From positions 152,169 to 216,168 of the forward strand of contig JAKUCV010002721.1 in NCBI GenBank assembly GCA_028386065.3: a stretch of DNA of 64,000 nucleotides. Direction: 5' to 3'. The notes under the pieces are model-generated. The model did no database searches. It had not been told where the DNA came from and worked only from the letters and a program-made list of their open reading frames with translations. A program made the position numbers and the translations under genes. The DNA comes from Turnera subulata (taxonomy: Eukaryota > Streptophyta > Magnoliopsida > Malpighiales > Passifloraceae). Of the stretch, positions 34,550 to 43,170 are shown piece by piece. Position 1 is the first letter of the stretch, and each line of letters opens with the position of its first letter.

Positions 34550-34747
34550 AGTATTGCAGCAGACAACTGGAAGAGATACACGGATCAAGATTTCAAACCA
34601 TTGCATGGACATATTCTCAGGTATCCTGTACAGGTAGATGCAAATGGGAAGGTAGGGCCCCTTCCTGGATTTGAGAATTTCCCAGATATTGGTGGCAGAG
34701 TAGTTGGAGCTCCTTCGCCCACACTTCCTGACACTTTGACAACATAA
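34550..34747 (+). pseudogene. Duplicated 3' part of PLDd-3 exon 10
   Basis: About 65 codons, open from [20 protein letters not shown] to LPDTLTT and TAA, nearly identical to the end of PLDd-3. It lacks a splice acceptor, HKD motif or promoter of its own; it arose with the 1-kb tandem duplication. It could serve only as alternative 3' sequence if PLDd-3 transcripts read through. Confidence 0.85.
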
Positions 34748-35540
34748 TCTTCTTCTCTATGTATATGTGAAGCTAAGTAGTGTTGCGTGGTTCTAATTTT
34801 CTTAGTTTGATAGATTTGAGTTTGGGTTTCATTCTCTGAATCCATGAGGCTAGGGGCTACCCTGTATTTGGGACGTGATATTAGAGACTCAGTTTGGTAT
34901 TTATTGTGAGGACAGAAGAACGATATAGTTATATAGAAGTGGGTATTAATCTATGGAGAAAGATAAACAAAATTGAGATTCCATACATGTTTGATCTTCT
35001 CCCATCTACTCCAAAGTTAAGGTGGATTGCTTCTGTTTCCTGTCTAAAGATACCTGTATGATAAGAAGATGTCAGATAGCAAGGAAAAATGTTGACGCGT
35101 GCATGCTTATCGATCTTGAATCTTGATATGGCTGCTCCTATAACCTTTGATTGTGCGGTCCTCCGCCTTCATTTGTCATCTCCTCCTCCGGCTTCATTTG
35201 ATAGTCGGCAATGCAATTCAATCCATATTTCAAATTTGATTGTCGGCAATGGAATTCGATGCATATTTGTAACACCTGGAACAAGGCAATGAATCTTATT
35301 ATGTCGGGGAAGTACATTAATCAAAATTAGTCATTTTCAACATAAAATAAAGATATGATATATTCTTGATGTTAGCAATCAATCATCTACTACCATTATC
35401 TTCGCCTGCCAACATTCTTACAAGGCCACCACCACCAATTTCTTATTCACCATCATATGGCTATCACTACAAGCACGAGCTAACTGCTAATTGATGGGCA
35501 CTTGTGACTGTCATCCCTCACCAACGCATCATCATTCATT
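34550..35540 (+). repeat. 1-kb tandem duplication, unit B
   Basis: Copy of 33515-34549 with scattered substitutions and small deletions. It ends after CATCATCATTCATT at about 35540, the same sequence that ends unit A before the junction. Unit B ends about 55 bases from the 3' end of the PPR gene. Confidence 0.88.
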
Positions 35541-35594
35541 ACCAACCATCATCCATAGCCACCACCCCAATTTTAGTAATACATGTGGAAGTAA

Positions 35595-37370
35595 TCAGAC
35601 AACCAGCAACTCGTCCTCCATTATTCTATCCAATCTTTCCAATGTATCAAAAATCCTATCTGAAAACGGATGAGACTCATCTTCTGCGCCAAACTTGTGG
35701 TGGACACAGTCCACCTCCACCGAACTATATCCAATCGGCTTCCTAATTTTCCTCTCTTGTAACAACTTCCTCAATCTGCCTGCATCCTCCCACCTCCCTG
35801 CGTCTTCATACATCCTAGCCATAATTATGTACCGCCCAGCATTATCAGGATCCAAAACAAACAATTTCTCTGCAGCCTCCTCAGCAAGTTCTAAATTGTT
35901 ATGTATCCTACAAGCACCCAGCAAGGCACCATAGACATTTTTTCCTGCCTGAACAGGCATTGTTTTGATCAGTGCAACAGCCTCATCAAGACAGCCAGCT
36001 CGGCCAAGAATATCTACCATGCAAGCGTAATGCTTCTCGCTTCTTCTCACTCCATAATCATCCATTGTGGCAAAAATTTCTCGAGCCTTGGCAACCATTC
36101 CTTCGTGACTACATATTGATAACAAGCACACAAACATAACATCATCTGGATGTAAGCCAGCCTCTAATAACCGTGAGAACATTCTCAGTGCCTCTTCAGC
36201 ATAACCATGCATACCATAACATGTCATCATAGCATTCCATACAACAATATTCTTATCAGATAAGCGTTCAAAGACATCTCTGGCAATGTTAACATAGCCA
36301 CAACTTCCATATGTAGAAATGAGACCACTGCCTAAAGCAGCATCAACTTCCATGCCCGTCTTTATAAGGTAAGAATGAATCCAAATGCCCACTTGTATAG
36401 CTCCCGCCAAAGCACAAGCCGGAAGAACAGTGACAAGCGTAGCATAATCGGGCGCACAAGCAGCGAAATCTCGCAACATCGTCTGAAACAGCATCACAGC
36501 TTCATCGGAATGACCATTCACAGAATAACCCGAAATCATGGAATTCCAACTGACAATGTCTCGATTAGGTATTTCATCAAACACTTTCCTAGCCAGCTTT
36601 ACGTCCTCGCACTTAGCATAAAAAGCCACAAGAGAATTACCAACAAACAAATCTTCCCCGAACCCAGATTTCACAGCGGTCCCATGAACCACCCGACCCT
36701 TCTTCCCATCCCGCAGAGCGCCACAAGCCTTCAGCACAAAAGGGTACGTGTATCGGTTTGCAAGAACACTACTTGACCGCATTTCATCATACACATTCAC
36801 CGCTTCCATAAAAGGACCAAGATTTGCATAACCCTTGATGATCGTGTTGCCCGAGAATGTGTCCTTTTCAAGCAAATCATCAAACACCTTCCTCGCGTTC
36901 TCCATGCTCTCGCCGCTGCCCTCGCCGCAGTACTTGCCGATTAAAGCGGTGGCAACAAATGGGTTCTGCTCGAACCCTCCAGTGATGATCAAAGAATGGA
37001 TTTGCTGGACGCATTTGGTGGTTTTGCAAAGGTGCAATAGCTGTGTGTAATCGTAGGAATTCTTGAACTGTCTACTACTGTGAAGAAATCTGATAGGCGT
37101 AAATAATGGTATCCGGGACAGTGTAGGTTCTGTTTGCCTACTCGATCCATGGATACGGATCGTTAAGGGAGTGACGAAGAAAGATGGAAATCTCCCAAAA
37201 ATATGAAATGCGTCGGTGCAGGAGGTGATACTCAGTTGCCTCATTGTCGATGTTTGCAGCTTTGGAAATGGACGTTTGCTTTTTGTTACGCGTTGTCGTT
37301 TGAGCAGAAGGGTAGTTTCGGCAGAGAGTGAGACTTTCGAGGACTGAAATTCTTTCTTCTTTTGCCGCAA
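35595..37370 (-). CDS. Pentatricopeptide repeat protein, PLS class with E motifs
   Basis: 591 codons without introns, as usual for this family. Tandem PPR motifs run from about residue 115 to 515, with typical phrases DTFSGNTIIKGYANLG, RYTYPFVLKACGAL, DIVSWNSMISGYSVNG, NIVVWNAMMTCYGMHG, DDVMFVCLLSICSHEG and HYACMVDILGRAG. They are followed by E/E+ motifs (GRYIIMARMYEDAGRWEDA, RKPIGYSSVEVD); there is no DYW domain. Such proteins bind organelle RNA and often help C-to-U editing. The N-terminus is basic and Ser/Thr-rich; the second ATG (37244) starts MRQLSITSC and gives a more typical mitochondrial presequence, so translation may begin there. Its 3' end lies close to the PLDd-3 duplication. Confidence 0.92.
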   Translation of the reverse strand: MRQKKKEFQSSKVSLSAETTLLLKRQRVTKSKRPFPKLQTSTMRQLSITSCTDAFHIFGRFPSFFVTPLTIRIHGSSRQTEPTLSRIPLFTPIRFLHSSRQFKNSYDYTQLLHLCKTTKCVQQIHSLIITGGFEQNPFVATALIGKYCGEGSGESMENARKVFDDLLEKDTFSGNTIIKGYANLGPFMEAVNVYDEMRSSSVLANRYTYPFVLKACGALRDGKKGRVVHGTAVKSGFGEDLFVGNSLVAFYAKCEDVKLARKVFDEIPNRDIVSWNSMISGYSVNGHSDEAVMLFQTMLRDFAACAPDYATLVTVLPACALAGAIQVGIWIHSYLIKTGMEVDAALGSGLISTYGSCGYVNIARDVFERLSDKNIVVWNAMMTCYGMHGYAEEALRMFSRLLEAGLHPDDVMFVCLLSICSHEGMVAKAREIFATMDDYGVRRSEKHYACMVDILGRAGCLDEAVALIKTMPVQAGKNVYGALLGACRIHNNLELAEEAAEKLFVLDPDNAGRYIIMARMYEDAGRWEDAGRLRKLLQERKIRKPIGYSSVEVDCVHHKFGAEDESHPFSDRIFDTLERLDRIMEDELLVV

Positions 37371-37566
37371 ACATAGTTGCTATTCTATTATTACCTTCCT
37401 TGAAACATTGATGATTCAGAGATTGGATAACCTACTAACATTGATAATCGCGGGACAGACAACTACTGCAGCAGCTATAATGTGGAGTGTCAAATTCCTA
37501 TTGAATGACATAATACAATCTTCATTGTGCAGGTTGTCAAGGAAACATTGAGAATGTCAAATGTTC

Positions 37567-37662
37567 GGGTTCAATACATTTTACCTCCCTGAACTTTTGG
37601 TCAAAATAAACTTAACCCCTGAACTAAAAAAACCGGTATTTTAACCCCTGAACTTCCGTATT
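37567..37662 (+). repeat. MULE left terminal inverted repeat
   Basis: 96 bp; inverted copy at 40515-40610 with only a few mismatches near position 18. It contains two CCCCTGAACTT-type internal repeats. Confidence 0.92.
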
Positions 37663-38693
37663 CCCCGGTTCAGCACCTTTGGTTGGACTGATACCGACTC
37701 CGTTAACAGAGTTAACGGAGCTTACGGATGTTTGACACGTGGCTCAACCAACTCTATCAGGACCATTAATTTGAATTAACATGTCAATCCGGGCCGTTGA
37801 TTTGGATCAGATGGCGCAATCTGGACCGTTCCTTTTGAATTGGAAGTTGTGCCACGGGCAGTTGGCATAACAAATCTTCTCCCGGACTTCTTCTTTTCTT
37901 TTATTTCATTTCTTTTCTTTTCTTTTCTTCCTCAACTATCGTCTCTTCATCTCCTCTCTTCGTCTTCCTCCTGCTGCCTCTTCTTCTTCGTATTGGTCTC
38001 CGAAAGAAGAGAGGATTTAAAGCTGGGTTAAGGTGTACGGGTGTAGGGGGTTGGTCGTTGCGGCCGGTCATGCTCTTGGGGGGAAGATCGTGACCTTTCT
38101 CCTGATGATCGGGTCCAACTGAGGAGGGTTAAAGGTGTTTTGAAGCTGTAAGAACAGTAAGTGTCCTCTTAAACAACTTTTTTTATTGTAAGTTCTTTTG
38201 TGGTTGTTGGTTTATGAATGATCCGTGGGCTTGGAGGGTTTTGTTGTTGGTTTGCATGGGAAGTAGGGTTTTGGTCTGACTTGTGGTTGCACTCGTAGTT
38301 TTGCATGGATCTGAAGTAGATGAGTTCTGTTGCCCCTTTAACTCGTAGGTGGTTGCTAAACCAATTATTAATGCTTGTGCTTGCCAGATTACGTTTTTTT
38401 TCGAAACCGGAGGTTTCTGGTTGAAGGGTAAAGAGTCCAGTTTTACAGCACAAGAATTATTAGAAGGAAAAGAGGAGCGTGGTCATTGTTGGAAGTTGTC
38501 GATAAGGTAATTTTTTTTTCTTTGCCTTTATTGTTGTTCAGTTATTATCACTGTGGTTTGTGGATTAGTTGTGTTGAACATGTCAAAAGCTTTTTGATTA
38601 CTGGTATTCTTCAATTAAATAGGTTTATGTTCGCTTGATGTTCTGTTTATTGCGTGAAACTGTTTGTGTGAATCTGTTAATTATTTTGTCAGG

Positions 38694-39107
38694 ATGATCA
38701 TCAAATGGAAATTGCATTTTGGTCGAACTTGGTTTCACAATAGGCCAGAGAAGCCTTATGTTGGAGGGCTAACGCTTGAGGATGAAATTGGCAGTGACTA
38801 TGTTTCGTTGGTAGAGTATGAGCTTAGATTGAAGGAGATGGAATTCTTTCCCCCTGTGGAGTATTTCTACAAAATTGGAGATGAGAGTACAAAGGACTTA
38901 CGGCTAATTGAGAATGAAATGCACTTGCTCCGGATAGTAGACAGTATGGAGCAAAGAGGAATAGATAACATGGATGTGTTTGTGAAGCATGCGTGGAATG
39001 ATCATGACATCGCCAATGAAGAAGCTGAGGGAGAGCAAGATGGGCAGAATGCAGCTGAGGCAGAGGAAGAAGCAAATGGAGGGAATGCAGCTGAGGAAGT
39101 CATCTAA
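38694..39107 (+). CDS. PB1-like domain protein of the MULE
   Basis: 137 codons, starting MIIKWKLHFG right after a splice-acceptor-like TTTTGTCAG (38684-38692). Residues about 1-105 (LHFGRTWFHN, YVGGLTLEDEIGSDYVSL, FFPPVEYFYKIGDEST, LRLIENEMHLLRIVD, DNMDVFVKHAW) match the PB1-like N-terminal domain found at the start of plant MULE transposases (pattern H-x-G-x-F, Y-x-G-G, Y-Y-K, I-x-x-D, D-x-Y-x-x-H). An acidic Glu/Ala-rich tail ends the protein, where the transposase and SWIM finger would normally follow. The frame is intact, suggesting a deletion derivative or a stand-alone accessory gene. Confidence 0.65.
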   Translation: MIIKWKLHFGRTWFHNRPEKPYVGGLTLEDEIGSDYVSLVEYELRLKEMEFFPPVEYFYKIGDESTKDLRLIENEMHLLRIVDSMEQRGIDNMDVFVKHAWNDHDIANEEAEGEQDGQNAAEAEEEANGGNAAEEVI

Positions 39108-39748
39108 ATGTTTTACCTTACTTCTCTTATTATTTTCTAATAGATGAACCGTCCAATTTCTAGATTCATGGCTTATGCAAGGCGTAGTGCAAGTCAACTT
39201 GTTGTGCCACCAAGACCTATTAGGAGAGTGCGTAAGGATTTTCCAGTAACTATTTGGAAGCCCTAGCGTGTTAGTCACATCCACCTTAGCATGTATACAA
39301 ACAAAAGGCATGCTAATTTTTTTATGCCCATTAAGTTTGAGAATTAAACTCACTTGGCATGTAATGCTTAATGTACTTGTTGGATTGTTTATATGTTGTT
39401 CAAACTGAATTCCACTTTCTGTGGCTTGTTTGTGTTGCTAATTATGATCAAACTATATTGTTTTGTGTGATGGTTTTATGTATTGGATATGTGTGTGTCT
39501 TGCTTGTGTTGGATGTGTGTGGGGTTACTTATGTTGGATATGGTGATCTGGAGTTGCTGGATTGGATGTGGTATGGTATTGAGGCAGGGTAGGGAAGAGG
39601 CTACGGATTCCTTTATACATCTTGCAGTAGGTATGCATGAAATTACTTTCAATTTTCATAACATCCACTGGCATTCCATTCTATTTCATCATGTTACAAA
39701 CACTAGCATTCGATTCCATTTTGACAGTACATTCTACCCATTCCCTAA

Positions 39749-40192
39749 CTACAGCATCCTACCTACACTAACCACAATTAACAGACAAACTATCACATTG
39801 AGTCCTAGTATGCACATCAAGAGCATAATTCCCCTCTTAGCGAACATCTTCAACTCTGCCACTGCATTACCCAAAGATTGAACACCATTATAGCATGCTT
39901 CAACCCCATTGCAATAGACCTTCAATTCTTCAGCCATATTATTGGTTTCCGAAACAATTGAATTGGATTCAACCTTCATGCAATCACCACCCAATGCTTT
40001 ACACCAACCAACGAACCCGCATTCTTCACACCAGTAGTATAACTTCTTAGGATTCTTCAAAGACTCTGAAATTCCTATCTTTGCGTTCTTCCTGCATTTG
40101 CACATCACATTAGAAAAGTTGTGAAAGTCAGCCTCTTCTCTCCTCCCACTCCTTCCATGCCTGTTGCGTGAAGTGACAGAGGATGAAGACAT
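39749..40192 (-). CDS. GRF-type zinc finger protein of the MULE
   Basis: 147 codons from MSSSSVTSRNRHGRSGRREE (the frame stays open further upstream to 40459, but this Ser/Arg start is typical for the family). The zinc finger at about residues 28-68 reads CKCRKNAKIGISESL, NPKKLYYWCEECGFVGWC, then C: the C-x-C, N-P, Y-x-C and W-C pattern of GRF fingers. A coiled stretch follows and the end is a hydrophobic helix (GIMLLMCILGLNVIVCLLIV), a likely membrane anchor. Such GRF genes are common inside plant transposons. It faces the PB1-like gene. Confidence 0.65.
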   Translation of the reverse strand: MSSSSVTSRNRHGRSGRREEADFHNFSNVMCKCRKNAKIGISESLKNPKKLYYWCEECGFVGWCKALGGDCMKVESNSIVSETNNMAEELKVYCNGVEACYNGVQSLGNAVAELKMFAKRGIMLLMCILGLNVIVCLLIVVSVGRML

Positions 40193-41045
40193 GGGTGATT
40201 TGTTATTCTGCAAAGCTGGGTACAAATGGTGGACATGGATGATTTCTTGTTCTGTCGGTTGAAATGGTGGATGAGGGTTTATCTTTAAAGGGGGTGTGGT
40301 ATAGTGTGGCATTGGTTTTTCCCGGGAAGTGGCGTGGTGGGAAATGGGAATAAAGGAGGGAAAAAATGGAGGGAAGAAAGGGAGGGAAAGGGAGGGAACG
40401 CATCTCCACCGTACACGTGTCTGCTTTACTTTTAAGCAAACATTTGTAACAGTGCACAAATCAGCACCTGGACGAAAAATGAATTAAATGTGACGGCGAA
40501 GGGGTTTAATGTGAAATACGGAAGTTCAGGGGTTAAAATACCGGTTTTTTTAGTTCAGGGGTTAAGTTTATTTTGACCAAAAGTTCAGGGGCCTAAAATG
40601 TATTGAACCCTCAAATGTTCTATCTACTCTTGTTTCCCCGAGTGGTACTAAATGATTGCATAATCGATGGTAGCACTCACGACACAATGACATCAAGAAT
40701 TGAAGTGATTTTCAACAGTTAACTATCAAGAAAAGATGCTGCTATGTTTAACTTGTCGTCTCATGTTTCGGTCAGGCTTTGAGGTGAAGAAAGGATGGCA
40801 TGAAAACATTGACGCAACTTACATACATTACGACTCAGATTTGTACAAGGATCCTCTGCAATTCGACCCATCAAGATTTGGCGTACCACTTTCTGTCACT
40901 TGATCCTTTTTTGTGTTCATGTAGTCAGTTACTATTATTTCTCTGATTTTGGCACAAGAATATACTAATGATCATGCTCTTCGCGTTCAGGAGATGCAAA
41001 AGCCATACAGTTCCATACCATCTGGGTCAAGACCTAGGACATGTT

Positions 41046-41924
41046 TAGGGATGGCAATGGGTGTCTGTTAACGGGGAACCCGTGGGGAATCCCCGAATGG
41101 GGAACGGGGATGGGGGTAATTTTATCCCCGCGGGGACGGGGGATGTTTTGGCCCCGTGGGGAATTTGGAAATGGGGGCGGGGAGTGCTCCCCCGACCCGC
41201 GGGGACCCCGAAATAAGCGAAAAGACGGAATTATCCTTCAGTCATTATCCACTTAATATATATGTCAATACTAAAATAATTTTTTTGATTCATTTTTTTC
41301 CTTTATTAAAATTAATATATATGTCATTATTTCTTTCTTTCTTGGTAAATTTAATAGAGTATTCTATTGATAAGATTTTGATTTTTGTGATTTCTTGTTC
41401 ATGCTAATTATGCTTATGTTATGTGGCAAGTCCTTTCTATTTTTTCCCAAGTTGACACAAATTTGTTTGTTTTTTGTGTCTGTACAAATTAATAAGTTGG
41501 AATTGGAAAGTAGGCAAAAATTTTGAGATGCAATTGTTGATGTTGGCTAAAGGCTAACAATTGCATTTTATTTGAATGTTCTAATATGTAATTAACATTA
41601 GAGACATAGAAACTGTTTTTAATTTCTTTGAATTATACTTTATTTTAAGCCAAAATAATTGAACTTATTTATCGATTGGCTTTATTTACTTTCTAAGAAA
41701 TATAATGTGCATTCTTTTTATTTTTAAAATTGGGGAATGGGGTCCCCGTGGGAATCCGATTCCCCGCCGGGAACGGAGATGGGGGCAATTTTTCCCCCGA
41801 ACGGGGATGGGGGCAATTTTTCCCCCGAACGGGGAATGGGGATGGGGATGAGGGAACATTTTGGAAACGGGGGTGGGAGTGGAGAACCTTCCCCCGCGGG
41901 GACCCCGACCCATTGCCATCCCTA
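41046..41924. mobile_element. Non-autonomous hAT-type element, G/C-rich ends
   Basis: Terminal inverted repeats TAGGGATGGCAATGGG (41046-41061) and its complement (41909-41924), matching the TAGGGATG ends of Ac-like hAT elements. Both subterminal regions (about 41060-41215 and 41735-41905) carry many GGGGATGGGG/CCCCGCGGGG motifs; the centre is AT-rich with no ORF. No clear 8-bp target duplication is visible. It lies at the heme-loop exon of the P450 pseudogene. Confidence 0.75.
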
Positions 41925-42639
41925 GACCGGAGGTTGTAAAATTATGGTGGGAATTGCCTAGGACAATCAATGACAACCGAGTTTGAACATTGTGTTTTAT
42001 GTTTAGTGTAAAAACTATTGTTATGGCGTGTCACATCTAAACAATGCATGATAAAAAAACAAATAAACATCTAAACAATGCAACGAAATAATGGAACCAT
42101 TGCCTTTTGAATTTCATCACTGTGTCCATGTTGTCCGATTTAATTCAAGATGTGATTTATATTTCATCCCATTAAATTTATTTATTCAATTCAATCAGGT
42201 ATTAATAAATATGTACTGTATACATGACAAAAAATAGTGCATATGTTATGTAACATATGGAAATTTGTAAAAGTATATAGTTTATTGAAATGTAGAAATT
42301 CTAGAAAAAATATATAATAGTATACATCGGAATTGTAATATATGGAAATTAACTCAATTTTCTGGTCATTACAAGTCATAAAGGTATTTTGGTTATTTTA
42401 GTGATTTAGTCCAAATCCAGCAACAATAAAACAAAGACACATTGTTTAAGGTACTTACTACAATGCCACGGGCTATGATACCACCATCTATGACAATAAT
42501 TTTGTTACATAGTTATTTAATTTGGTTATAGCAATGGTTAATTTTAAACAATAAATTTAAAATTTAATTTTTATGGTATTTTAAAATTTATGATATAAGA
42601 TTCTTATACATTAATAATTAAAAGATAAGATTTAACTTT
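41925..42639. other. AT-rich intergenic DNA
   Basis: No coding signal; strongly AT-rich downstream of the hAT element. Nothing recognisable of the P450 3' end. Confidence 0.4.
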
Positions 42640-42658
42640 CATAATATTTATGCTTGTT

Positions 42659-42681
42659 TTTTTTTTTGATCAAAGCAGGGG
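42659..42681 (-). mobile_element. 23-bp poly(T)-headed insertion with 19-bp duplication
   Basis: T9 then GATCAAAGCAGGGG lies between two perfect copies of CATAATATTTATGCTTGTT (42640-42658 and 42682-42700). Read on the minus strand it is a short sequence ending in poly(A), the form expected for an extremely 5'-truncated retrotransposition event. Confidence 0.65.
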
Positions 42682-42981
42682 CATAATATTTATGCTTGTT
42701 CTTTCTAAATACCAAACTGCTGATGGAAAAATTGTAAAATCGAATTCTAAACGGTTCAAAACAATTTGTTATAAGACTCACTTTGAATCTTCGCCCTTGT
42801 TTGCCAAATTGAATTGGTTTGGTTTGTATTGCAACAAGTGGTGAAGCGGAAGGACTAATCTGCATCAGTAATTAGTAAACGCGGGCTTAAAACAACTTTT
42901 ACCCATGCGATTTCCATCTACGGTAGTTGCCCCCCAAACGCATCCCTCCATTTGACCCAAAACACAGGAAAGGCACTCCGC

Positions 42982-42988
42982 TATAAAA
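42982..42988 (+). promoter_or_regulatory. TATA box of the SR45a-like gene
   Basis: TATAAAA, about 190 bases before the ATG at 43171 and about 40 before the telo box. Confidence 0.65.
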
Positions 42989-43021
42989 ACTAACACCAAA
43001 CCGCACGCCCCGGTTTACCCA

Positions 43022-43029
43022 AAACCCTA
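43022..43029 (+). promoter_or_regulatory. telo box near the SR45a-like transcription start
   Basis: AAACCCTA about 40 bases after the TATA box, a motif common at the start of plant genes for RNA processing and translation. Confidence 0.5.
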
Positions 43030-43170
43030 GCTTCCAGGTTTCGCGATTCTAGATTTCTCCTGCTTGTCTTTGGAATGGTATTATTCTTCGTAGCTACATG
43101 ATTTTTTTAAAATCGACGTATTATTCTTAGGTAAAAGTACCCTAACGCTCTGGTTTGTTCTGTTTCGATC

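Larger units (their letters stand above)
37567..40610. mobile_element. Mutator-like element (MULE), 3.0 kb
   Basis: Long terminal inverted repeats of 96 bp (37567-37662 and 40515-40610), starting GGGTTCAATACATTTTA. A perfect 10-bp target duplication TCAAATGTTC lies at 37557-37566 and 40611-40620, within the K-helix exon of the P450 pseudogene. TIR length and 9-10-bp duplications are those of the Mutator superfamily. No transposase catalytic domain is present. It carries two convergent reading frames (38694-39107 plus, 39749-40192 minus). Non-autonomous or internally deleted. Confidence 0.93.
37405..41045 (+). pseudogene. Decayed cytochrome P450 gene (CYP85-clan-like) split by transposons
   Basis: P450 pieces occur in order. 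The I helix at 37405-37509 reads LIIAGQTTTAAAIMWSVKF. The K helix at 37533-37566 (VVKETLRMSNV, ExxR) follows an acceptor AG. FPRVVLNDCIIDG lies at about 40627-40669 in a shifted frame after the MULE. KKGWHENIDATYIHY and DPLQFDPSRF fall at 40776-40888. The heme loop is at 40991-41045 (EMQKPYSSIP, then RPRTCLG). Heme-loop F-x-x-G is S-x-x-G, the N-terminal half is missing, and a MULE (37567-40610) and hAT-like element (41046-41924) interrupt it. Splice phases between remaining exons still agree, so it was once a normal gene. Confidence 0.85.
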
